A stretch of 27,907 nucleotides of DNA from Bacteroidales bacterium (GCA_031285575.1 JAITVX010000160.1:1-27907), one strand, 5' to 3'. Shown: positions 8,554 through 16,708, counted from the stretch's first letter. Notes: generated from the letters alone by a model not told the origin. Numbers and translations are program-made.

Positions 8554-9498
8554 TCATACATCTTTGCAGGCAATAATAACCTTTGCGTACTCTTCTTTTA
8601 TCTTTTGCGCAACAGAGCGCGAATCGAGGCCAAGCTGAAATATTTTTCTGCGCCCGTCGGAGCGTTCATTCCGGGCAATTACCTCGCAAATACAGCGCGA
8701 AACATCCTCCGCACTGTTGATGCAAATCATCGAATTACAAACTCCGGCTATCAGCTTCCTGACGTCGCCAACATCAGTCGAAACAACAGGCAGATTGCAG
8801 GCCATAGCCTCTTTTACCACATTAGGCGAGCCTTCCCACAGCGACGTGAGCAGTAAAATGTGTGCAGAGTTGTAGTAAAGCGGCAGCATGGCGGTTTCAA
8901 TGCTGTTTAAAACTGTCAGTTCAATATCGGGATTGTTTTTTTGAGCCAGCTCGACGGCTGCTTTGGCAAGCGGGTAGTTTTTTTCAGGCCGCGAATGATT
9001 GCTTGCAAAAAGTATGTTTATTTTTCCTTGATTAAGGCCTGTTTTTTCGATACATTCTTCCCTGCTTGCCGGCTTAAACAGTTCCGTATCTACTCCGTTC
9101 GGTATAACAATGGGTCGTCGCAGGTTAAGTCGCCGTCTCATTTCAGCAGATTTCACAATAGTTAGTTCAGAAAGCATCGAAACCTTCCTTGTACAAAACC
9201 GCAGAAGCCATTTTTTCATTGCGTCGCTTCCCATAAGCGAAATTACAAGAGGCCGTGCACCTGCAAGAAATGCAAGAAACGCCGAAAATGAATAGTGTGC
9301 GTGAACAACATCTGGTTTAAAGGTTTTTATTTTCCTTCTTAGCGGGGCAATCGACCTAAAATAACTCATTACTCCCCTACCCTTTACGCAGAAATATTCA
9401 ATGGTTATTCCGAGCCGTTCAATTGACGTTCCCTGGTTCCTTACTACCGCTCCGGGGGCGCCCGTTGTACCTCCGGAGCATACAAAAAGCACTTTCAT
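8554..9498 (-). CDS. Glycosyltransferase family 4 (GT-B), short form
   Basis: The 314-residue protein begins with a Rossmann strand and glycine-rich loop (MKVLFVCSGGTTGAPG), then HAHYS at 67-71, IPNGVDTELF at 132-141 and the GT4 signature with E222 and E230 (EX7E) in WEGSPNVVKEAMACNLPVVS. It retains both halves of the GT-B fold but is about 60 residues shorter than most GT4 enzymes. It should add a sugar from a nucleotide donor to a lipid-linked repeat unit on the cytoplasmic face of the membrane; donor and linkage cannot be read from sequence. It follows the CapK-like gene by 15 bp. The next gene downstream is 113 bp away, one of the larger gaps in this part of the locus. Confidence 0.88.
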   Translation of the reverse strand: MKVLFVCSGGTTGAPGAVVRNQGTSIERLGITIEYFCVKGRGVMSYFRSIAPLRRKIKTFKPDVVHAHYSFSAFLAFLAGARPLVISLMGSDAMKKWLLRFCTRKVSMLSELTIVKSAEMRRRLNLRRPIVIPNGVDTELFKPASREECIEKTGLNQGKINILFASNHSRPEKNYPLAKAAVELAQKNNPDIELTVLNSIETAMLPLYYNSAHILLLTSLWEGSPNVVKEAMACNLPVVSTDVGDVRKLIAGVCNSMICINSAEDVSRCICEVIARNERSDGRRKIFQLGLDSRSVAQKIKEEYAKVIIACKDV

Positions 9499-9513
9499 TT
9501 GGTTATATTTTTT

Positions 9514-10863
9514 TTAATCTTCAAGTTCTGAAAACAGGTATCTGAACTTGCCCGATGTATCGTTTGGCAGTTTATCATACAGTTCAATTACTACATTGTT
9601 GGCAAAATGCAGTAATGCGCTTTGAATATGATGTATTATTCTTTCCGGTATCTGTATTTTTGTTTTCTCGAGGCGGCAAACAAAATCACCTTTAGTTTTT
9701 TGATAAATCTGAAAGCGTGTAAAGTATTCAAAATTATCGTAACCGAGCTCGTGGAACAGGTTTGTGAAGAAGATTCCGTTAACAGGGCTTCCGCTTTTCA
9801 GGTAAATAAGGTCATGGGTGCGCCCCGATATTGACGTGAGAAGTTCCGACGTTCTGCCGCAGCTGCATTTCTGCGAGCTTTTTACTGCACTATCACCATT
9901 TTCGTAACGTATAAAAGGCATTGCGTAGTTATCCAAATCGGTTACAACCACGCGGCCTGCCGTGTCGTATATATTTCGGCCTGCTTCGTCCACAATTTCC
10001 ATTAAACAGTGTTCTTCCGATATGTGAAGACCGTTATGCGCCGCACATTCAAACGCCATGCCGCTGCACTCGCCGCAACCGTACTGGTCGTATGTTTCCA
10101 CTCCGAAAACATGCCTTATGTATATTCTGTATGGCGGCAAAAGCGTTTCTGTCGTGCTCAATACGGCTTTAAGCGAAGGTAATGTCAAATTGTTTTCTTC
10201 AAAATATTTCGCAACCTGCAAAATGGCGCTTAAATATCCCCGCAGTAGCACCGGTTTAAACTGCATTATCCTGTCTGCCACCTCCGGCAAAGTTTTTTCG
10301 TTCAAATTGAAACTGCTGATTTCCAATCTGTGTGACAATTTGTTAATTACACGCTCTTTCAGCTTTACATACCGGTTCTCATGAAGCAATGTGGGGTCGC
10401 CCCACAATACAACAGTTTTGTCGGCGTATTTTACCCCCATCCAGCCATGCCAACGCCTGTATGCGCCCCATGTAAAGCCGCGTGTCTGTGCATTTTTATA
10501 CAGTTTCAGCGGCGCTCCTGTTGTTCCGCCGGTTTTTCCCTCCTTTATCCGCCTATCTTTTAAATTAACATTGTCTGCAAGCAACATAGCATTTTTTTTT
10601 CGAACCATATCTTTAGTCGATATCGGTATTTTTTGAATGTCAGACAAATTTCTTATGTCTGAAGGTTTCACACAAACGCTGTCCATCAACTGCGTGTAAT
10701 ACGGAACATGCCCGTAGCTGAACTTTACTAACTTTTGAAGCTTTTCAAGGCGGTATGCTTCCATCTTTTCAACCGTCCATTTTTCCGATTTGTCTAAGAA
10801 ACGCTTGGTTTTAGCAATGCTGGTGCCTCTAATCAAATCATGAATATGCGTAACAAAACTCAT
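9514..10863 (-). CDS. CapK-like adenylate-forming enzyme (phenylacetate-CoA ligase family)
   Basis: The 449-residue protein has the AMP-binding loop TGGTTGAP at 111-118, a substrate/AMP segment YDQYGCGECSG at 258-268, IRYENGD at 318-324 and a cysteine-containing CSCGRTSELLTSISGRTHD near 333-351, all as in PaaK/CapK proteins. Relatives in capsule clusters are annotated CapK; they are predicted to activate a carboxylic acid as acyl-adenylate (then possibly acyl-thioester), but the substrate in polysaccharide loci is usually unknown. No membrane segment or signal peptide is present. It lies between the ATP-grasp gene (25-bp gap) and a GT4 gene, fitting a role in adding an acyl or aminoacyl substituent to the polymer or its lipid-linked precursor. 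Confidence 0.85.
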   Translation of the reverse strand: MSFVTHIHDLIRGTSIAKTKRFLDKSEKWTVEKMEAYRLEKLQKLVKFSYGHVPYYTQLMDSVCVKPSDIRNLSDIQKIPISTKDMVRKKNAMLLADNVNLKDRRIKEGKTGGTTGAPLKLYKNAQTRGFTWGAYRRWHGWMGVKYADKTVVLWGDPTLLHENRYVKLKERVINKLSHRLEISSFNLNEKTLPEVADRIMQFKPVLLRGYLSAILQVAKYFEENNLTLPSLKAVLSTTETLLPPYRIYIRHVFGVETYDQYGCGECSGMAFECAAHNGLHISEEHCLMEIVDEAGRNIYDTAGRVVVTDLDNYAMPFIRYENGDSAVKSSQKCSCGRTSELLTSISGRTHDLIYLKSGSPVNGIFFTNLFHELGYDNFEYFTRFQIYQKTKGDFVCRLEKTKIQIPERIIHHIQSALLHFANNVVIELYDKLPNDTSGKFRYLFSELED

Positions 10864-10888
10864 GCTTATATTAATATAAACTAACTGT

Positions 10889-12016
10889 TTAAATATCGAA
10901 ATCGATCATAAAAGATTTATCTTTCATCGAAACCCACTCCAAAACCTCTTTTGTAAATTCGCCAAACAGAGGCCCGTTAAGCATCTGGTAGAAATTAATT
11001 TCGTTATTAACATTATTAACTTCTATCAGTTTTACTTCACCTTCCGCATCAACGCACATATCAAACCCAAGAAGCCGCGAATATGCAAACTCTTTTGCTA
11101 TTCTTTTTGCAGTTTTTTTCATACTTTCAAATCCTGGAAGCCTTAAATCCTCTTCAAGTTTTACGCCATTCACTTCGCGGAAGCTGCTTCCTGCCTTGTT
11201 TACAGCCTTTCCTGTAAGGCATCCGTCATCTGTTACACCGCATGCAAACCCTCCTGACGCCTGATTATCGGTTACACTCCCCGCACGGCCTGCACGCAAA
11301 ACGCTGTGAAGCACATGCACCTGCTCATCGGCTACCGAGCGGTATGTAAAAATTCTTACCGTATTAAGCGACGTTGCATTAAAACATGCGTAAAACTCAT
11401 GCTGTTTGATTACCTTCTGTACCGTAAAATTTTTCCTGTAATTACGGAACAACTCCTCTGTTTTTACAGCACAGCCCTCTTTATCTGAAAAAACATCGCC
11501 CACACGGCGATAAAGGCGAACGGCTTTCCCCCCACCCGAATCAACCGACGGTTTAATTATAAAACTTTCGGCCTGCTCAACAGTTCTGCACGCTTCATTT
11601 AAATCAATTGCCGCATTTTTGCTGTTATAAAAAACGCCATTTATGTTCTTTACAAATGTTTCAGGCAACAATGCACTGTCAATTGTTTTCCAGTAGAAAT
11701 TTTTGTCGTTATATGCCTTTGCAAACGCCTTGTTGTTAAGGCACGGCTCAATTATTGAATAGTAAATTCGCTCCGAAACATACCGCCTGTCCCACAATCC
11801 CGAAACGCTTCCGTAAATTTTAAGCCACTTCACGTCAATACCTCTCAAAACCGGCTTCCAAAACTCCCTGTATGCCTGCAATGTTCTTTCAGGAGGATTT
11901 TTTGCAGTTCCCTCCTTCTTCAGTGTTGAAATAATTTTTCTCGCCTTCTTCCTTAAAGTGTATTTAACAAACGAATCATATACAAATACCGTAATTTTTT
12001 TTACTGTCGAAATCAT
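10889..12016 (-). CDS. Sugar-transfer-associated ATP-grasp protein
   Basis: The protein (375 residues from the ATG at 12016) has ATP-grasp features: FIIKPSVDSGGGKAVRL as the nucleotide-binding strand and glycine loop, NTVRIFTYR in the middle, and GFDMCVDAEGEVKLIEVNN at the end with Mg-binding acidic/Asn residues. The overall pattern matches the ATP-grasp family repeatedly found beside sugar-transfer genes (Pfam ATPgrasp_ST). Such enzymes form amide or ester bonds from a carboxylate via an acyl-phosphate; the acceptor here is unknown. An alternative TTG start at 12025 overlaps the stop of the upstream asparagine-synthase-like gene; either way the two are directly coupled. It sits between two other ATP-using activating enzymes, supporting a shared substituent-adding pathway. 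Confidence 0.85.
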   Translation of the reverse strand: MISTVKKITVFVYDSFVKYTLRKKARKIISTLKKEGTAKNPPERTLQAYREFWKPVLRGIDVKWLKIYGSVSGLWDRRYVSERIYYSIIEPCLNNKAFAKAYNDKNFYWKTIDSALLPETFVKNINGVFYNSKNAAIDLNEACRTVEQAESFIIKPSVDSGGGKAVRLYRRVGDVFSDKEGCAVKTEELFRNYRKNFTVQKVIKQHEFYACFNATSLNTVRIFTYRSVADEQVHVLHSVLRAGRAGSVTDNQASGGFACGVTDDGCLTGKAVNKAGSSFREVNGVKLEEDLRLPGFESMKKTAKRIAKEFAYSRLLGFDMCVDAEGEVKLIEVNNVNNEINFYQMLNGPLFGEFTKEVLEWVSMKDKSFMIDFDI

Positions 12017-12021
12017 ATCAA

Positions 12022-13764
12022 TCAATCGGTAACTAATTTTTCTTTAAATCTGTCTAAAAGGAATCCCATTGCAAAAACCAACGGGCCAACACCTTTTCTC
12101 TTTATCAGGTTCTCAGGTTTAACCGGCAATCCCAGCCTTTTAACCGTTAAAAATGATTTTGAAAACACCTCAAAACGACACATAAAGGTCTCCCACAGGC
12201 TTATATCCTGTGGAAATACAAACTCTTTAATTCTGTTCGATAACCTGCACGGGATGAAGTTATTCAATACTGTAGCCGAAACAATCCTGCCCAGTGGCTC
12301 GCCGTCGCCAAGCCTGAAACTGTAACTCGCAGGCGCATCCATCAGCTCCGGAGCTACATACTTTATGAGCTCTGCCTCGTAATCCATCGACCAGCCGAGA
12401 AATTTTGCCGCATTTATGGCTGCTGCCGAAACTTCGCGGTCTGCAAACGGATACAGAAAAAACGAAAGTCTGTTTTCGTAGCTTCCACGCAACCCCCTGT
12501 TGGCCGGGATATAAATATGGTTCATGCATTGCTTAATCGCGGTCATATCCATCTGCTGTTTTACATTCAGCCTCTTCTTGATTTTGTCGGAAATTCTGGC
12601 AACCACACCGTCAATCGTCTTGCTGCCGGCTATATTTTGCCCGCAATGCCTTATAACAAGTTCCAGCCGTATAAATCTGTCCAAACCCGGATAAAAATAC
12701 TTTTCCATATTCCTGTACTGCTCGCCGCCAATTCCACTAAGCCCAAGTTTTTTATCATGCAAAATATTAATCCTGTAACCGGCGGTATTAAACTCCTCGT
12801 GCCAAAAACAGTTTGTTCTCACCTGACCGTCGCAGAACAGCATGCTTCTCGAAAGAATGTTCTCAACAGCTGAATTATCCTCTTCGCAGGTATCATTAAG
12901 CTGCAAATTGACAAAGTTCAGGTTTTTCAACTTACAGAGTTCCTCGCCTGCAATAAAATCCCTGTCAATGTTCTTTCTTTTGTGTGAATGAAACTGTAAC
13001 TTTTCTGCATCAAACTTTCTGAGTGCCATTGCCAGAATAAGCCTGCTGTCGAAACCGCCTGTAATGCCTGCATCAGCTCCATATTCATTTACAATTGCCG
13101 CCATTCCTGCAAAACAGTTATCGAGGGCTTCTATTTGTGCATTTTGACTTTCTTTTCTGTTTTTATATTGAACGGTATTTTGTTCCGGCGCAGCTTCCGT
13201 CGCGAAACGGATTCCGGCAAGGTCTGCCGGCAACTGCGGTTCAAACCTTTTAATCTCTTTGAAGACAGTATCGCTGCCTGTTATTGATCCTGTAAGCAGG
13301 TTTTCAAGTAGTGTATCTCTGTCGGGGCTAAGCTTTCCAAGTCCTTCGGCAATGGCCATGAACGAAGAGGATATTATCGTGGCGTCAGCGGTGTGGTAAA
13401 TACTGTAAATACCCGATGCGTCTGTCTTAAACAACAGCCTGCCTTCGTTTTGGAAAAGCATAAAATACTGTCCCGATATTGCAGGTATTTCATTATTATC
13501 GCATAGCTTTCTGAAAACATAATCGAGCGAATCGGCATAACTCTTGCCATGAATATACGGGGTGCCGGTTGCAAACAGTGATGCTTTATCTGATATCCTG
13601 AAGTTACCGGCATCAACAAGCGCTTTCCTGAAAAGAAAAAGGCGCCACCCGTCCGGCAAATCGAACTCCGAAGGCTCTGCCATGCACTGCTGTTTAATAA
13701 CATCAATGGCCTTCCCTTCGTTAAAGTCAGTGCTGTTTTTCGATACCAGCAGAAATGCTCCCAT
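12022..13764 (-). CDS. Asparagine synthase-like ATP-dependent ligase lacking the glutaminase cysteine
   Basis: The 580-residue protein has an N-terminal domain resembling the Ntn-type glutaminase fold of AsnB, and a synthetase domain with the pyrophosphate loop TGGFDSR at 235-241 and GIGGEQYRN further on. The protein starts MGAFLL, so the catalytic Cys at position 2 of true AsnB is absent. Ammonia from glutamine is therefore unlikely, and the enzyme probably adenylates a carboxylate and couples it to an amine supplied directly, as in beta-lactam-synthetase-type relatives. Related proteins are common in exopolysaccharide loci. The start lies 38 bp inside the end of the Wzy-like gene, indicating translational coupling, and the end adjoins the ATP-grasp gene. 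Substrate unknown. Confidence 0.84.
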   Translation of the reverse strand: MGAFLLVSKNSTDFNEGKAIDVIKQQCMAEPSEFDLPDGWRLFLFRKALVDAGNFRISDKASLFATGTPYIHGKSYADSLDYVFRKLCDNNEIPAISGQYFMLFQNEGRLLFKTDASGIYSIYHTADATIISSSFMAIAEGLGKLSPDRDTLLENLLTGSITGSDTVFKEIKRFEPQLPADLAGIRFATEAAPEQNTVQYKNRKESQNAQIEALDNCFAGMAAIVNEYGADAGITGGFDSRLILAMALRKFDAEKLQFHSHKRKNIDRDFIAGEELCKLKNLNFVNLQLNDTCEEDNSAVENILSRSMLFCDGQVRTNCFWHEEFNTAGYRINILHDKKLGLSGIGGEQYRNMEKYFYPGLDRFIRLELVIRHCGQNIAGSKTIDGVVARISDKIKKRLNVKQQMDMTAIKQCMNHIYIPANRGLRGSYENRLSFFLYPFADREVSAAAINAAKFLGWSMDYEAELIKYVAPELMDAPASYSFRLGDGEPLGRIVSATVLNNFIPCRLSNRIKEFVFPQDISLWETFMCRFEVFSKSFLTVKRLGLPVKPENLIKRKGVGPLVFAMGFLLDRFKEKLVTD

Positions 13765-15040
13765 TAATTCTTTCCCTTTTTATATTCAGTATTATGTTTC
13801 TTAAAACGCCTGTAATGCCTCCAAGGTATAAAAATACGAGGCACCGCTCGCCGATTGTTCCGGAGCCTGTTACTGATACTGCAAAGTAGCTAATCAATAT
13901 TGCAAAATAAACTGCAAATAAATCTTTTATAACCGGCAATCGTCTTAATACCGTATAATATCTTACACCTTCACGGAACAGACCTGCATAAATTAATATG
14001 TACATAATAATCCCGACAAGTCCTGAACCATAAAAAAACATTGTAATGTCACCGTGAATCATTCTTCCTCTGTCAAAATACTTAATGCCGAATGTTGCTG
14101 CGGTATTAAATATCTCCTCTCCAAAAAGTTTCTGTACAGTATCTGATTCTTTAAATTCATCCAGGGCATATAAAAATTCTACTACTCTTCCTTCTCTGTC
14201 AATATTCTCAGTTTGTCTAAGTCTCGACTCGTATCTCGTCATGAATGCATTTTCAAAAAAAGGAAATATCAGATATAAAACAAATATGGATGCTATTATG
14301 TACTTTATGAAGTTTATTCTCGACGACAGAAATAATAAACATACTAAAAGTCCTACAACCAAACCTACTATTGCAGCCCTTTTCATTACCATAAATATTA
14401 AAAATACGGATATAATGCCTATAAAATAAATTATATACCACATTATCTTCGGCAGTATGTCCTTTTTTGTTTTTAACAGAAACGGATATGTAAGCAGAAT
14501 AATTGAGAGTTGGTTTGTTATTCCAACTCCGGCTCCTCCGGTATAGAAAGTATCGTCTGCGTAGGCTGAAACACCATAGTTTAGAAATTGAGCAATAATA
14601 AGGTTGCCACAGGTAATAAGAGCACTGAATATAAAAAATATATTCAGCTGCAGAAGCATGTGATAATTTCTTATATAATAAATTCCTATCGAATACATTA
14701 ATAGAGGAATAAGCCATTTAAGATAACCGGAAAAAAAAGACCTTACTATATCTGATGAAAACAGGGTGCATATAAAAATATAGGCAAGGAACAGAATAAT
14801 ATACCGACCTTGCCGGCCTTGTGAAATCCTTTTAAATCCTAAAAGAGCTACAAATAATAACAGTATTATCCCCCTTGTTATACCGGGGTGAAATACTTTC
14901 GCTTCCATAAATGCAAAAAAGTAATAAATTGTTGAATCGGCAATGGCATTTATTATCGGAACTGCAAGAAGAAAGTAAAAAAACTTCCTGTCAACACCGT
15001 TAAACGGGTTATAAATCCTGTTAACAAAATTCAATTTCAT
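13727..15040 (-). CDS. Polysaccharide polymerase / O-antigen ligase-like membrane protein (Wzy)
   Basis: The 437-residue protein is highly hydrophobic, with about ten membrane segments separated by short loops and one longer polar stretch (around RYESRLRQTENIDREGRVVEF, roughly residues 270-285), like the periplasmic loop of Wzy/WaaL-type proteins. Segments such as IIYFIGIISVFLIFMVMKRA and IVGLVVGLLVCLLFL are clear. Primary sequence is poorly conserved in this group, so polymerase versus ligase cannot be separated by motif; the presence of Wzx, Wzc and Wza in the same locus favours a Wzy-type polymerase acting at the periplasmic face. The coding DNA is noticeably AT-rich. It overlaps the asparagine-synthase-like gene by 38 bp, and a repeat-filled gap of 301 bp precedes its start. 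Confidence 0.8.
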   Translation of the reverse strand: MKLNFVNRIYNPFNGVDRKFFYFLLAVPIINAIADSTIYYFFAFMEAKVFHPGITRGIILLLFVALLGFKRISQGRQGRYIILFLAYIFICTLFSSDIVRSFFSGYLKWLIPLLMYSIGIYYIRNYHMLLQLNIFFIFSALITCGNLIIAQFLNYGVSAYADDTFYTGGAGVGITNQLSIILLTYPFLLKTKKDILPKIMWYIIYFIGIISVFLIFMVMKRAAIVGLVVGLLVCLLFLSSRINFIKYIIASIFVLYLIFPFFENAFMTRYESRLRQTENIDREGRVVEFLYALDEFKESDTVQKLFGEEIFNTAATFGIKYFDRGRMIHGDITMFFYGSGLVGIIMYILIYAGLFREGVRYYTVLRRLPVIKDLFAVYFAILISYFAVSVTGSGTIGERCLVFLYLGGITGVLRNIILNIKRERINGSISAGIEKQH

Positions 15041-15096
15041 TTATTCCGGTTTATAGAATAAATTTTGTGCAACGGAGTAAACGACTAAATTACTAA

Positions 15097-15116
15097 TGCA
15101 CTAAAGTGCACAGGTT
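15097..15116. repeat. Short palindromic repeat, copy 1
   Basis: TGCACTAAAGTGCA followed by caggtt forms a small hairpin (6-bp arms). It recurs in direct orientation at 15278-15298, so the two copies bracket the 106-bp palindromic element. Confidence 0.6.
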
Positions 15117-15144
15117 TGGATAGCGAATGAAATTCGCCAGCTCA

Positions 15145-15250
15145 CGTCATTGCGAAGCAACTTGTTGCTGAAGCAACCGAGTTTACGAGCTCGGCGAAGC
15201 CAATCAATGTTACGTTCTGGATTGCTTCACCCTGCGGGTTCGCAATGACG
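15145..15250. repeat. 106-bp element ending in CGTCATTGCGAA inverted repeats
   Basis: The ends CGTCATTGCGAA (15145-15156) and TTCGCAATGACG (15239-15250) are a perfect 12-bp inverted repeat. Further in, GAAGCAA/TTGCTTC also pair. The interior holds smaller palindromes: AGCAACTTGTTGCT, CCGAG/CTCGG and ACCCTGCGGGT. It is a relative of the 74-bp hairpin cores at 16598-16671 and 25480-25553, sharing TGGATTGCTTCAC and the ends. No coding capacity. Palindromes with CGTCATTGCGA ends are known as dispersed repeats in many bacteria. Confidence 0.78.
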
Positions 15251-15276
15251 GTAGAGTTTTATAGAAACTAAAGTAG

Positions 15277-15298
15277 CTGCACTAAAAGTGCAGGGTTT
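15277..15298. repeat. Short palindromic repeat, copy 2; possible terminator
   Basis: CTGCACTAAAAGTGCAG (7-bp arms, 3-nt loop) followed by ggttt repeats the sequence at 15097. It lies about 45 bp downstream of the stop of the unknown gene (minus strand) and could end its transcript, but there is no clean T-run on that strand. Confidence 0.45.
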
Positions 15299-15341
15299 TA
15301 ACCGATAAAGCGATAATAAAAATGTAAAAACTGTTTTAAAA

Positions 15342-16118
15342 TTATTCTTCAGGCTCCGGTGGAGGCGGAATAGTTTCTACTTTCTCTTTTCTGTTGTTTT
15401 TTCGCAGCGTGGTGCGTGTTTTTATCCGCGTGCGATAATAATTGTTAAGTGTGTTTAATTCGTTAACGAGCGGATTATAGTCAACGTCATCATGCTGGTA
15501 TGTACAGTATTCAACGGAATCGAAAAACATGCCAATAGCCTTGCTGCATGAGCTGCGCAGTGCAGAAATATCTATATGCTGTTCGGCGCTTTTATCGGCA
15601 ATATAGTCGCGAAACAGTATTTCGTACTCTTTGTTGGCTGCAAACAGGCGCTCAAGAAGCGGGGCTATGCCTAACGCTGCTGCTGCATTGCGTACAGCGG
15701 TGTTTTCATTATAATCTTTTTCAAGTGCGGTTATTCTTTCACTTTGAGAAGTAATGCTTGCCCCTGCAATGCTTCCGGCGCGGTGCTTTTCAAACATACC
15801 GGAAACTGCTTTATATGCATTTGCAAACATGTCTATCCTAACCGGTTTAAAACATTTTACTATTTTATACGATACTTTTATAAGCGTGTCGCGTTCCCTG
15901 TCTATTTCATTTGCTTTTGCAAGCTTTTCATTTTTGCCAACACTCTTTATCATATTTGCAAGCTGCGGCAAAAATACAGCAAGGTTGCCATAGCTTTTGC
16001 CGAGGTGCATTTCGTTCATGTCATACTTGCCGGCAATAGCAATTGTGCGTTGTGCAGCGTTTGGAAACTCACTGTTCCATAAATCCTTATAGTGTACCCG
16101 TGCAATAGTCTGTTTCAT
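15342..16118 (-). CDS. Protein of unknown function, possibly DUF6261-like
   Basis: The 258-residue protein starts at an ATG (16118). It has no signal peptide or membrane segment, is largely helical and charged, and ends in a basic stretch (RIKTRTTLRKNNRKEK) followed by a proline/glutamate tail (IPPPPEPEE). The layout (MKQTIARVHYKDL start, then helical repeats such as ANEIDRERDTLI) resembles the Bacteroidota DUF6261 proteins as I remember them, but I cannot confirm it. It does not look like a polysaccharide enzyme, yet it sits in the middle of the polysaccharide locus, flanked by the palindromic element on its 3' side and the 41-bp array plus a MITE on its 5' side. It is probably an insertion relative to the ancestral operon. 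Function unknown. Confidence 0.72.
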   Translation of the reverse strand: MKQTIARVHYKDLWNSEFPNAAQRTIAIAGKYDMNEMHLGKSYGNLAVFLPQLANMIKSVGKNEKLAKANEIDRERDTLIKVSYKIVKCFKPVRIDMFANAYKAVSGMFEKHRAGSIAGASITSQSERITALEKDYNENTAVRNAAAALGIAPLLERLFAANKEYEILFRDYIADKSAEQHIDISALRSSCSKAIGMFFDSVEYCTYQHDDVDYNPLVNELNTLNNYYRTRIKTRTTLRKNNRKEKVETIPPPPEPEE

Positions 16119-16149
16119 ACTGTTTTTATTGTTTTTTTAATAAAAATTA

Positions 16150-16545
16150 TATATAATAACCGGAAAAGCATAACATTATTCTGTATATACATATATTATT
16201 TTATATTTTTATTAATAAATTTATAAAAGTGTGTTTTTAATTTCGGGAAACATACTGTTTTTATTTTTAAAGCATTTTCCCAACCGGAAAATTATATTTA
16301 ACTACTGTCAATCCATTTCCCCTTCGGGGAAATAATACTTATTGCTGTTAATCCGTTTTCCCTTCAGGGGAAAATGCTGTTTTATTTAATATAATTAATT
16401 TCCCTTTTGGGGAAATGCTGTTTTTTTAATTAATATTGATTCCCCTTTCGGGGGCAAGGTATTTTATTTTTGAAAGCATATTTCCCCTGCAGGGAAACGA
16501 TGTGATTTTATTTAAACAATTACCTCCCTTTCGGAAAAAAACATT
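16150..16545. repeat. Degenerate tandem array, about 41-bp period, one small palindrome per unit
   Basis: The first G after the palindrome centre falls at 16245, 16286, 16326, 16367, 16409, 16450, 16492 and 16533, i.e. steps of 41, 40, 41, 42, 41, 42, 41. A related core (aaccggaaaa) at 16162 is two periods upstream. The best unit is ATTTCCCCTTCGGGGAAAT (16315-16333, 8-bp arms, 3-nt loop); others include atttcccttttggggaaat (16398) and tttcccctgcagggaaa (16481). Between cores is AT-rich sequence, partly shared (tgctgtt then T/A runs). Stem positions show paired changes, e.g. CCC/GGG with changed loops. It lies upstream of the unknown gene and has no ORF. Confidence 0.82.
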
Positions 16546-16562
16546 CTACATTGCCGTATATT

Positions 16563-16707
16563 AGACTTTCTTCGTAAAAATATGCAGTATTCAGCATCGT
16601 CATTGCGAACGCAGTGAAGCAATCCAGAAAATGAGTACCACATGGATTGCTTCACTGCGTTCGCAATGACGAACAGGGTATTGAAGTTCTATTTTCCGAA
16701 GAAGTAT
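16563..16707 (+). mobile_element. MITE-like element, copy A (145 bp)
   Basis: The element has terminal inverted repeats related to TAGACTTCTTCGGAAAATA (slightly decayed here: agactttcttcgtaaaaata at the left, tattttccgaagaagtat at the right) and is flanked by ATT on both sides (16560-16562, 16708-16710), a likely 3-bp target duplication. It has no ORF. The centre (16598-16671) is a hairpin with perfect 29-bp arms beginning CGTCATTGCGAACGCAG and a 16-nt loop. Compared with copy B at 25444-25605 the flanks are in inverse orientation, and it lacks a 19-bp segment that in copy B is bounded by ATACTGC direct repeats. Mobility would need a transposase elsewhere. Confidence 0.85.
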
Positions 16708-16708
16708 A

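Larger units (their letters stand above)
15041..15341. other. Repeat-filled intergenic region
   Basis: This 301-bp gap holds a 106-bp palindrome-ended element and two flanking copies of a short GCACT/AGTGC palindrome, described separately. I saw no coding sequence and no TAnnTTTG-type promoter oriented towards the Wzy-like gene. Confidence 0.6.

Noticed and set aside
16150..16545. CRISPR-like array (palindromic repeats at regular spacing)
   Set aside because: The repeats are degenerate, and the sequence between them is AT-rich and itself similar between units (tgctgtt plus T/A runs), so there are no unique spacers. No cas genes are nearby. It is a tandem repeat with a 41-bp unit.
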